Source of the DNA: CAYLNK01 sp964384675
GTDB lineage: Bacteria > Acidobacteriota > Thermoanaerobaculia > UBA5066
NCBI GenBank assembly: GCA_964384675.1
Contig: CAYLNK010000137.1
Location: 1 to 15,631 of the forward strand
DNA length: 15,631 nucleotides
Direction of reading: 5' to 3'
Shown: in pieces, positions 5,913 through 12,263 of the stretch
Layout of the letters: each line of letters opens with the position of its first letter
How positions within the stretch are numbered: the first letter of the stretch is position 1
Position numbers and translations under genes: made by a program
Notes under the pieces: model-generated
What the model was told of the DNA's origin: nothing
The model's input: the letters and a program-made list of their open reading frames with translations, nothing else
Databases searched by the model: none

Positions 5913-5931
5913 CTCGGTCTCCCGCCTGCGG

Positions 5932-5937
5932 ATTCTA
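5932..5937 (-). promoter_or_regulatory. Candidate -10 box of gltA
   Basis: TAGAAT on the minus strand (five of six consensus positions) lies 19 bases before the gltA start, leaving room for a short leader with the GGGAG ribosome binding site. No convincing -35 is seen at 17 bases, so an activator or an extended element may be needed. Confidence 0.45.
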
Positions 5938-5977
5938 GCCGCCGACCCGGCACGCCGAGGAGGGTCCCGCGCTTGCA

Positions 5978-5983
5978 TAGAAT
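5978..5983 (+). promoter_or_regulatory. Candidate -10 box of the rhodanese operon
   Basis: TAGAAT on the plus strand, preceded by TTGCA, lies 36 bases before the ATG at 6020. GAGGAG (6001-6006) is a plausible but distant ribosome binding site. No good -35 is visible. It is back to back with the gltA -10, 40 bases away. Confidence 0.4.
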
Positions 5984-6019
5984 GTCGCGCCCGCGGGGAC
6001 GAGGAGAGGACGAGCCGGA

Positions 6020-6754
6020 ATGGACCTGAGACGACACCTGCTGGAGGCCGCGACGCTCGTCGCCGCCGCCGCCGTCTGCGCGGCGGTCTCCAACTCCGTG
6101 GCCGACGCCGAGAGGAAGCTGGCGCTGGTGGGGAAGTACAAGGGGGAGACGACCGTTCCCGCGAAGCGGACCCCATCCCCGACGCCGACGCCGGAGGGTC
6201 ACGAGGCCCTCGACGCCCCGCCGACGCCCGTCCCGGCCGTTCCGGCGCCGGCGTCGGCGCCACCGGGGCCCGCGAAGACCGCTCCGGCCCCGAAGGCGAT
6301 CGTCGCCGCGGCGGCTCCCGCCGGCCCGGATAGGCCGCCGGTACCCGCCTCGGCCCCGGCGGCCGAGGACCCGAAGAAGCGCTTCCCGCCCCACGGGCAG
6401 CCGCACCGGGACGCCAGCGGGGACGACGTCGCGTGGCTCCACGCCCGGGGCGGCATCCTCTTCCTGGACGCCCGGCGCTCCAGCGTCTACCAGGAGGGGC
6501 ACATCGCCGGCGCCCGCAGCTTCCCGATCTGGGAGGACGCGGTCGTCACCCCGAGGATCGAGGCCCTCGCCGGCGAGGGCCGGGACGGCGACCTGCCGGT
6601 GGTCGTCTACTGCTCCGGCGGCAACTGCGAGGACTCGCACATGCTGTGCGAGCGGCTCTTCGGGCTCGGCTTCAACAACCTCCTCGTCTACCACGACGGC
6701 TGGCCGGACTGGCAGAAGCGGGGCGGGCCGGGCCGGACGGGGTCCGAGCCGTGA
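6020..6754 (+). CDS. Membrane-anchored rhodanese-domain protein
   Basis: A 244-residue protein with three parts. Residues about 9-26 are a hydrophobic helix after a basic start, best read as a membrane anchor or uncleaved signal. Residues about 45-120 are a Pro/Ala-rich, low-complexity linker. Residues about 130-240 are a rhodanese domain with LFLDARRSSVYQEGHIAGARSF (147-168; central DAR..EGHI.GA signature) and the active-site loop CSGGNCE with catalytic Cys198. Rhodaneses pass sulfane sulfur through a cysteine persulfide. With this topology the domain would sit outside the cytoplasmic membrane. It overlaps the next gene, for a MauE/DoxX-type membrane protein, by GTGA (6751-6754), so the two are probably made together and may share a periplasmic sulfur or thiol-redox task. 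The sulfur acceptor is unknown. Confidence 0.88.
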   Translation: MDLRRHLLEAATLVAAAAVCAAVSNSVADAERKLALVGKYKGETTVPAKRTPSPTPTPEGHEALDAPPTPVPAVPAPASAPPGPAKTAPAPKAIVAAAAPAGPDRPPVPASAPAAEDPKKRFPPHGQPHRDASGDDVAWLHARGGILFLDARRSSVYQEGHIAGARSFPIWEDAVVTPRIEALAGEGRDGDLPVVVYCSGGNCEDSHMLCERLFGLGFNNLLVYHDGWPDWQKRGGPGRTGSEP

Positions 6755-7212
6755 CCCTCGGCGAACGGCTCGCGCACCCATGGCTCACGGTGCGGACCCA
6801 GATCGCCCTCGGCCTCTTCTTCGTCGTGGCGGCCCTGCCGAAGATCGGAGACCCGCCGTCCTTCGCCCACATGATCCTGAACTACCGGATCGTGCCCGGG
6901 CCGATCCTGAACGCCATGGCGCTCGGGATGCCGTGGCTGGAGCTTCTGGCCGGGCTGGCCGTGATCCTCGGGATCTGGCGCCGCACCGCGACGGTCCTCA
7001 TCGGTGGGATGCTCCTCGTCTTCATCACGGCGATCGGGATCAACCTGGCGCGCGGAAACCCGATCGACTGCGGCTGCTTCGACGTCAAGGCGGTCGGAAA
7101 GACCGCCGAGCAGCAGCTCTCCGACATGCGCTTCGTGATCGTCCGCGACCTCGGGATGCTGCTGCTCGTGGCGCAGGGTCTCTGGGCCATGCGGCGCGAG
7201 GACGCCGCGTGA
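6751..7212 (+). CDS. MauE/DoxX-family redox-associated membrane protein
   Basis: A 153-residue integral membrane protein, starting at GTG 6751 inside the stop of the rhodanese gene. Four hydrophobic stretches are visible (about 16-32, 48-59, 62-76 with the PWLELLAGL motif, 80-99, and again 128-147), matching the four-helix DoxX/MauE fold. The start of the fold, RTQIALGLFFVVAALPKIG, and the PxLE motif are typical. The loop motif NPIDCGCF (103-110) with Cys107 and Cys109 is the redox-like signature of the MauE subgroup, which in methylamine dehydrogenase clusters serves disulfide formation. Here no mau genes are nearby, so the role is inferred: electron or thiol exchange with the coupled rhodanese. 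Confidence 0.82.
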   Translation: MTLGERLAHPWLTVRTQIALGLFFVVAALPKIGDPPSFAHMILNYRIVPGPILNAMALGMPWLELLAGLAVILGIWRRTATVLIGGMLLVFITAIGINLARGNPIDCGCFDVKAVGKTAEQQLSDMRFVIVRDLGMLLLVAQGLWAMRREDAA

Positions 7213-7216
7213 CTGT

Positions 7217-7234
7217 CCCCCGCCCGGGCGGGGG
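7217..7234. terminator. 18-bp GC palindrome after the MauE/DoxX gene
   Basis: CCCCCGCCCGGGCGGGGG is a perfect palindrome four bases after the stop codon. It has no T-run after it, so it may be a Rho-assisted terminator, an RNA-protecting hairpin or a protein site. It sits directly in front of the next promoter-like box. Confidence 0.4.
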
Positions 7235-7236
7235 GG

Positions 7237-7257
7237 CATAATCGACCTCAAACGGAG
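7237..7257 (+). promoter_or_regulatory. Candidate -10 box and ribosome binding site of the multi-GAF gene
   Basis: CATAAT (7237-7242) matches five of six -10 consensus positions, and GGAG (7254-7257) precedes the ATG at 7268 by ten bases. The -35 position falls in the GC palindrome and shows no consensus. Confidence 0.4.
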
Positions 7258-7267
7258 ATCGACGACC

Positions 7268-9745
7268 ATGCCTCCGACACCCGCACCCGAGATGGCCCTC
7301 CTCAAGGCGTGCGAGGGCGCGCTGCGTGAAGGCCTCCTCCTCGACGAGGCCCTCGGCGGCATGCTCGACGCCGCGCTCCAGTTCTTCGACGCGGCGGCCA
7401 CGTCGCTCCTACCGGCCGGCGGCGCCCCCCCGCTCTCGCGGTGCGGCCGCTCCCTCCTGGCGGCCGCCGCCGAGCAGCGCCTCACCCAGCACCTGACGGA
7501 CGTCCTCACCCAGGGGCGCGTCATGCGGGTCGTCGACTCGGGGATCACGTTCATCGGCGTGCCGGTGAAGGTGGCCGATCAGGTCCGCGGCGTCTTCGGC
7601 CTGGCCATCGGGCAGACGACCTTCCGCTCCGACCCCGAGGAGGCCGTCCGGGTCTTCGCCCGCTGCACCGCGCACATCCTGGAAAGGGAGAAGACGCTCT
7701 CCACGCTCATGAAGAGGCGGGAGGAGGCCGTGGCGCTCTTCGAGCTGGCCTCCGGGGCGCTCCACTCGTTGAACGCCGAGGAGGTCATCCGGCTCACCGT
7801 CGCGTCCCTCTCCCGCGAGCTCGACTTCGACCGGGTCACCGCCTACCGCTTCGACGCCGAGAACCGCGAGGTGGAGGAGATCCAGAGCCAGTCCGCTCCG
7901 TCCGCCGCGCCGGCCCGCAAGCGCCTCGACGAGATGGAGCTCCTGGGCCGCTGCCTCGCCGCGCACGGGCCGGCCTTCGACGACGCGGCCGATTCGAGCG
8001 GCGGCGTCGGCCCGGCCCGCCGTCGCCAGCTGGCGCTCCCGCTCCAGGCGGGGGAGACGGTCTTCGGCTTCCTCACCATGTCGCGACGCGGCTCGTTCGT
8101 GCTGACGCCGCAGGAGATGCGCCTCGCCCAGGAGCTCGCCAAGCTGGCGGCCGGCGCCCTCGAGAAGGCGCGCCTCATCGAGGTCGATCGCCGCACCACC
8201 GAGCGGATCGCCTTCGTCTCGCGCCTCCACACCACGCTCTCGGGCCTCACCGAGGTCGGCGCCATCCTGCAGCGCGCGGCGGACGAGGCCGGGCCGTACT
8301 TCGACGTCGACCTGTGCGCGGTGCGTCTCCTTCCGGCGGGCGAGCTCCCCGGCGCCACCGGGGCGTACGTCCGCACCGGGAGCGGCACGCTCGGCGCCGG
8401 CGAGGTGATTCCCGACGCGCTCCTCCAGCACCTCTCGGCGGAGGGGGCCCATGTCCTCCTGGCCGATGCGTTCGGGCATCCGCAGGGGCTCACGCTCCTA
8501 CCCGCGCCGTCCTTCGTGAAGGGGCTGGCGCGGCCTCTCAGCCTGCTGGCGGTGCCGCTCTCGTACCGGGGGGAGATCGTCGGCGCCCTCGCGGCCGTCA
8601 CCGGCGGACGGGCGGCCGCCTTCACCCCGCCGGTCCTCCGCTCGTTCGAGGCGCTCGCCGTCGAGCTGTCGCTTGCGCTGACGTCGGCCCGGATGCTCCA
8701 GAAGGAGCGCGATTCGTACCGCTTCCTCGACCGCCTCCACGAGGTGGGCCGCTCCCTGAACACCACGTTCGACGCCCCGCGGATCAAGCAGTCCCTCTGC
8801 GAGCAGGCGGTGGCCCTCTTCAAGTCGGACGCCGCCCATTACTGGGACGCCGACCCGCAGTCGAAGTCGCTTCAGATCACGGCCCGCTGGGGAGCGGACG
8901 TGGGCGGCGACCTGGGGCGCTCGGTGCCGACCGACCGCGCGGCGCACCCGATCGTGAAGGGGTTCCTCGACAAGACGATCCACGTCGCCAGCGACGAGCA
9001 GGTGGCCGACTTCTTCCCCGGGGCGGCCGCTCCGAGCGGGCCGCCCCTGGCGCGCGCCGTCGTGGTGCCGCTCGTCTACCAGGACGCGCTCGTCGGCCTG
9101 CTCTCGCTCGTCAACCGGCGCGGCTCGGACGCCTGGCCGCACGACCTCCCGGGGCGCCTCTCCCTCCTCGCCGACGCCGCGGCCGTGGCGCTCCACAACG
9201 CGCGCCTCGTGAAGATCGTCGAGCAGCAGACCGAGCGGGACGGACAGACCGGGCTGTCGAACCGCGCCGCGATCCTCCGCCGGCTCGAGGCCGAGGTCCG
9301 CCGCGCCGAGCGGAGCAACCACTCGATCGCCATCGCCCACGTGAAGATGGAGGGGCTGCTGGAGATCAACGCCCAGCTGGGCCAGGGCTACGCGGACGCC
9401 CTGCTGCCCCGGGCCGCGGCGCACCTGGTGCGGGCCACGCGGGCGGTGAACGTGGTGGGGCGCGACCGCGGGGACCGCTTCTGGATCCTGATCTTCGACG
9501 CGGACAAGGCGACCGCCCAGAAGGCGGCCGAGGCGATCCAGAAGAACTTCGAGGGGACGTTCGACACGAAGCTGACCCAGGCCGGCCTCTCGCTCGGCCT
9601 GACGTTCGGGATCGCCGCGTACCCGGAGGACGCCTTCGACACGCCGAGCCTCGTCTCCCGCGCCGAGGAGGCGCTGGACGACGCGGTGAAGGTGGGGCGC
9701 GGGACCATCGTCCTGTACGGAGCCCTCTCGGCCGCCGACGCCTGA
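7268..9745 (+). CDS. Multi-GAF sensor protein with degenerate C-terminal GGDEF domain
   Basis: An 825-residue soluble protein with no membrane segment. It is built from GAF-like sensory modules at about 9-143, 150-305, 308-478 and 479-652, each opening with the helical 'L..L...L....' linker typical of GAF tandems. The first two are less certain. From about 653 a diguanylate-cyclase fold follows: DGQTGLSNR (658-666) is the family's D.LTGL.NR, and ILIFDADKATAQKAAEAI and the final GIAAYPEDA fit GGDEF domains. The active-site signature reads RGDRF (734-738) instead of GGDEF, losing the first Gly and the catalytic Glu. The I-site RxxD position reads RAVN. Both c-di-GMP synthesis and product inhibition are therefore unlikely, and a receptor or scaffold role is inferred. 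A long-hairpin element begins one base after its stop codon. Confidence 0.87.
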   Translation: MPPTPAPEMALLKACEGALREGLLLDEALGGMLDAALQFFDAAATSLLPAGGAPPLSRCGRSLLAAAAEQRLTQHLTDVLTQGRVMRVVDSGITFIGVPVKVADQVRGVFGLAIGQTTFRSDPEEAVRVFARCTAHILEREKTLSTLMKRREEAVALFELASGALHSLNAEEVIRLTVASLSRELDFDRVTAYRFDAENREVEEIQSQSAPSAAPARKRLDEMELLGRCLAAHGPAFDDAADSSGGVGPARRRQLALPLQAGETVFGFLTMSRRGSFVLTPQEMRLAQELAKLAAGALEKARLIEVDRRTTERIAFVSRLHTTLSGLTEVGAILQRAADEAGPYFDVDLCAVRLLPAGELPGATGAYVRTGSGTLGAGEVIPDALLQHLSAEGAHVLLADAFGHPQGLTLLPAPSFVKGLARPLSLLAVPLSYRGEIVGALAAVTGGRAAAFTPPVLRSFEALAVELSLALTSARMLQKERDSYRFLDRLHEVGRSLNTTFDAPRIKQSLCEQAVALFKSDAAHYWDADPQSKSLQITARWGADVGGDLGRSVPTDRAAHPIVKGFLDKTIHVASDEQVADFFPGAAAPSGPPLARAVVVPLVYQDALVGLLSLVNRRGSDAWPHDLPGRLSLLADAAAVALHNARLVKIVEQQTERDGQTGLSNRAAILRRLEAEVRRAERSNHSIAIAHVKMEGLLEINAQLGQGYADALLPRAAAHLVRATRAVNVVGRDRGDRFWILIFDADKATAQKAAEAIQKNFEGTFDTKLTQAGLSLGLTFGIAAYPEDAFDTPSLVSRAEEALDDAVKVGRGTIVLYGALSAADA

Positions 9746-9746
9746 G

Positions 9747-10062
9747 AGGGTGTGAATCAATCGGGAAGGGGCCGCAGGGTCAGCTGCGCGGCGTCGCGAC
9801 GAGCGCCAATCTGAAATGATCGCGTAGGAGCGGCAACAAAGCAGATGGCCCTGCGCCGCCGGAACCGCGAGCCGGCAGGCGAGTGACGAGGGGGAAGGCC
9901 GCTTGCGGCGTTCCCCCTCTACTCGAAGGGCGCCAGGGGGTTGCGGCGCGAATACTGTGTTGCTCGTCGCGCGCGATCACTCGGATCAGCACCGCTCCTC
10001 GCGCCTCGTCTTCACACCGCAAGCCCCAGGCGCGCGACCCCTTCGAGATTCATTCACACCCT
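9747..10062. mobile_element. MITE-like long-hairpin element, 316 bp
   Basis: The ends are inverted repeats: 9745-9775 matches the reverse complement of 10034-10064 at 27 of 31 positions. This includes AGGGTGTGAAT at both tips, then AATC, GAAGGGG and CGC. The direct repeat CTGAG flanks both sides (9742-9746 and 10063-10067) as a target-site duplication would. Further inverted pairs are nested on nearly the same centre near 9904: 9788-9803 with 10005-10020 (12 of 16), 9817-9841 with 9955-9979 (18 of 25), 9853-9859 with 9943-9949 (exact), and a central hairpin 9888-9919. There is no transposase and no supported ORF. It fills almost the whole gap between the convergent multi-GAF and radical SAM genes, and its left duplication contains the multi-GAF stop codon. 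Confidence 0.7.
9888..9919. repeat. Central hairpin of the long-hairpin element
   Basis: GAGGGGGAA (9888-9896) pairs exactly with TTCCCCCTC (9911-9919). After one G-G mismatch, GCCGC/GCGGC closes on a TT tip. It forms the apex of the larger palindrome and is the most stable local structure in it. It could stop transcription from either convergent gene. Confidence 0.75.
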
Positions 10063-10079
10063 CTGAGAGCGCCGGGGCG

Positions 10080-10910
10080 TCACGGGAAGACGGCGGTGGG
10101 CGTCCCCGCCCCGACCCGCCGCGCGATCGCCTCGAGCTCCTCCCGCGTCAGCGGCTCGATCCCGGGCTCCATCGTGTCGCGCGCCACCGTGTAGACCTGC
10201 ACCAGCGAGAGGGCGCCTCCGGCCTCCCTCACGTCGCGGATCCGCGACGCCCAGGCCTCGATCTCGGCGGCCCCCGGGGCGGCGCCGTTCCAGCGGAAGA
10301 AGAGCGACTGCACCACGACCGGGTGGCGGCGGGCCGCCGCGGAGAGGTTCGCGAGGACCCGGTCGAACGGGACCGAGGTGCGGCAGACGGTCCGGTAGAA
10401 CGCCTCGGTCCCGGCGTCGAGCTTGATCCAGAAGGCGCCGCCCCGCGCCGCGAAGAGGTCGTGGGCCTCGCGCATCTCGGCGCGGTCGAGCCCGCTCCCG
10501 TTCGTGATCAGCACCAGGGGGAGCCGGCCGAGCCCGGCGGCGTCCCTCACGTCGAGGAGGCTCCGCGACAGCGCGAGGAAACCGGGGTAGGTCGACGGCT
10601 CGCCGTCCCCGGCGAAGGCGATGTCCCGCAGCTCGTCCGCGCGCCCGGCGGCCGTGACCGCGGCGAGCTCGGTCCGGAGCTCGTCGGCGACGTCGTCCGC
10701 CACGATCACGGGCCTCCCGGCCCGGCGCGCCACGTCCCGCCGGTCGATCACCTCGCAGTAGACGCAGTCGAAGTTGCACGTCTTCTGGGGGTCGAGGTTG
10801 ATCCCGATCGAGAGCCCGCCGGCCCGGCGCGAGCGCACCAGGTAGACGTAGCGGTTGCCGCCGCGCGTCCGCGGGTGGTGCGTGGGCAGGAGCGGGGACC
10901 CGCCGGTCAC
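10080..10910 (-). CDS. Radical SAM protein of unknown substrate
   Basis: A 276-residue enzyme. Cys45, Cys49 and Cys52 in KTCNFDCVYCEV form the CX3CX2C motif that binds the [4Fe-4S] cluster and cleaves S-adenosylmethionine. IAFAGDGEPSTYPGF (98-112) is the GGE-like SAM-binding segment, and LITNGSGLD and WIKLDAGTEAFYRTV are the following strand motifs. This pattern is that of the COG0731-like radical SAM group (relatives of the wyosine-enzyme domain). No extra cluster or fused domain is visible, so the reaction is unknown. It starts at GTG 10910 without a clear ribosome binding site. It diverges from the Smr gene over 19 bases and converges on the multi-GAF gene across the hairpin element. Confidence 0.88.
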   Translation of the reverse strand: MTGGSPLLPTHHPRTRGGNRYVYLVRSRRAGGLSIGINLDPQKTCNFDCVYCEVIDRRDVARRAGRPVIVADDVADELRTELAAVTAAGRADELRDIAFAGDGEPSTYPGFLALSRSLLDVRDAAGLGRLPLVLITNGSGLDRAEMREAHDLFAARGGAFWIKLDAGTEAFYRTVCRTSVPFDRVLANLSAAARRHPVVVQSLFFRWNGAAPGAAEIEAWASRIRDVREAGGALSLVQVYTVARDTMEPGIEPLTREELEAIARRVGAGTPTAVFP

Positions 10911-10929
10911 GGGCCTAAACTAGCAGGCC
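10911..10929. promoter_or_regulatory. 19-bp divergent, overlapping -10 boxes
   Basis: The whole intergenic space between two GTG starts is 19 bases. TAAACT (10916-10921) reads rightward eight bases before the Smr GTG. TAGTTT (10922 to 10917 on the minus strand) reads leftward six bases before the radical SAM GTG. They overlap by five bases. GGCCT/AGGCC arms flank this AT-rich core. No Shine-Dalgarno fits either gene, so both mRNAs are predicted leaderless from one symmetric promoter core. Confidence 0.45.
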
Positions 10930-11229
10930 GTGGACGACGACGTGGCCGGCGCGGTCGAGATCCCGATCGAGGACGCCCTCGACCTCCACCCGTTCCGACC
11001 GGGCGAGACGGCGTCCGTCGTCGCCGAGTACGTGGCCGCCGCGGCGGCCCGCGGCTTCGGCGAGGTGCGGCTCGTCCACGGACGCGGGATCGGCGTCCAG
11101 CGCGAGATCGTGCGCGCGGCCCTGGCGCGCTCGCCGCACGTCGTCTCGTTCCGCGATGCCCCTCCGGAGCGGGGCGGCTGGGGGGCGACCGTGGCGGAGC
11201 TGAAGAGGGAGGGTGGGGGCGTGGCGTGA
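10930..11229 (+). CDS. Smr (small MutS-related) domain protein
   Basis: A 99-residue stand-alone Smr domain. The defining motifs are both present: ALDLHPF (16-22), the LDLH box, and RLVHGRGIGVQREIVR (47-62), the HGxG box followed by the conserved helix. GGWGAT (82-87) is the usual end of the domain in this short subgroup. Smr domains are nucleic-acid binding and often nick DNA or cleave RNA. The histidines His20 and His50 are the likely functional residues, but the substrate here is unknown. The GTG start at 10930 sits at the divergent promoter. The stop overlaps the GTG of the flavoprotein gene by four bases, indicating co-translation. Confidence 0.9.
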   Translation: MDDDVAGAVEIPIEDALDLHPFRPGETASVVAEYVAAAAARGFGEVRLVHGRGIGVQREIVRAALARSPHVVSFRDAPPERGGWGATVAELKREGGGVA

Positions 11230-12215
11230 CGGCCGAACTCCTCGACCTCCTGATCGTCGGCGCCGGGCCGGCCGGGATCGCGCTCGGCGCCGAGGCGGTC
11301 GCCGCCGGCATCGACGCGGCGTCGATCCTGATCGTGGAGAAGGCCGAGGCGCACTCGTTCACCATCCGGAAGTACTACCCGGACAGCAAGCTCGTCACCG
11401 CGAACTACAAGGGGCACGCGGCCGTCTGCACCGGGGTCCTCTGTATCCCCGACCTCACCAAGGGCGAGACGATCAGCTACCTGGATCGCGCCATCGCGGA
11501 CAACCGGCTCCGGGTGAGGTACCACGAGAGCGTCGGGGCGATCCGGCCGCGCGACGGCTTCTTCCTGGTGGAGACGCCGGCGGCCACGTACCGCACCCGG
11601 ACCTGCGCCATCGCCATCGGCATCCTCGGGCGTCCGCAGAAGCCGGACTGGCCGATCCCGTCCGCGCTCAAGCGCCTCGTCCACTTCGACGTCACCTCGG
11701 TCCCGTTCCGCGACGTCGACGTGCTCGTCGTCGGCGGGGGGGACTCCGCCTCGGAGTACGCGCAGTACCTCGTCCAGGAGGGGTGCCGCGTGGCCTTCTC
11801 GTACCGGGGGACGAGCTTCCGTCGGATGAACGACCTGAACCGCGACTCGCTCGAGGCGCTCGAGCTGCAGGGGAAGGTCCTCGTGCTGCGGGGCTCGAAC
11901 GTCTCGGGGGTGGAGCCGGACGCCGGCCGCGCCCGGGTGATCTTCCGCGAGGTGAGCGCGTTCCCGCCGATGAGCTTCGACCACGTGGTGCTCGCGCTGG
12001 GCGGGACGACGCCCGACAACTTCCTCCGCACGATCGGCATCGACTTCGACGGCGCCACACCGCGGCTCGCCGACGGGTACGAGACGTCGATCCCCGGGCT
12101 CTTCCTGGTCGGGGACCTCACCAGCGGGAAGACCGGGGGCTCGATCATCACCGCGTTCAACTCGGCCAACGACGCCATGCGCGTCCTGTGCGAACGGCAC
12201 CTCCGGGCGCGTTAA
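11226..12215 (+). CDS. Thioredoxin-reductase-like FAD/NAD(P)H oxidoreductase (YpdA-like)
   Basis: A 329-residue two-dinucleotide-fold flavoprotein. GAGPAG (12-17) binds FAD, GGGDSASEYA (170-179) is the second Rossmann motif for NAD(P)H, and LFLVGDLTSGKTGGSIITAF (292-311) is the conserved FAD end, with Asp297. The usual thioredoxin-reductase CxxC near residue 135 is absent (AIGILGRP there). The only close cysteine pair is Cys68-X4-Cys73 in AVCTGVLCIPD. The pattern resembles the YpdA-like putative disulfide reductases, but the name is a family guess. The longer frame upstream of 11226 is a shadow of other genes; GTG 11226 gives the correct family start, MTAELLDLLIVGAGPAG, and couples translation to the Smr gene. 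Confidence 0.85.
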   Translation: MTAELLDLLIVGAGPAGIALGAEAVAAGIDAASILIVEKAEAHSFTIRKYYPDSKLVTANYKGHAAVCTGVLCIPDLTKGETISYLDRAIADNRLRVRYHESVGAIRPRDGFFLVETPAATYRTRTCAIAIGILGRPQKPDWPIPSALKRLVHFDVTSVPFRDVDVLVVGGGDSASEYAQYLVQEGCRVAFSYRGTSFRRMNDLNRDSLEALELQGKVLVLRGSNVSGVEPDAGRARVIFREVSAFPPMSFDHVVLALGGTTPDNFLRTIGIDFDGATPRLADGYETSIPGLFLVGDLTSGKTGGSIITAFNSANDAMRVLCERHLRAR

Positions 12216-12248
12216 TACGGCCCCCCCGGCGGCCGGGCCGCCCCGTCG

Positions 12249-12254
12249 TACACT
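12249..12254 (+). promoter_or_regulatory. Candidate -10 box of the FabH-like gene
   Basis: TACACT ends nine bases before the ATG at 12264. No Shine-Dalgarno is present in the intervening pyrimidine-rich stretch and no -35 is clear. It fits the short-leader pattern seen at several other genes here. Confidence 0.35.
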
Positions 12255-12263
12255 CCGCCCGCC

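Noticed and set aside
9239..9745. Active diguanylate cyclase
   Set aside because: The catalytic signature is RGDRF, without the essential Glu, and the inhibitory site is RAVN.
9747..10062. Attenuated full insertion sequence with a transposase remnant
   Set aside because: No frame in the 316 bases shows DDE-type or other transposase motifs; only the ends look transposon-like.
9903..11225. Upstream extension of the flavoprotein frame
   Set aside because: It lies antisense to the radical SAM gene and out of frame with Smr; the FAD motif follows directly after GTG 11226.
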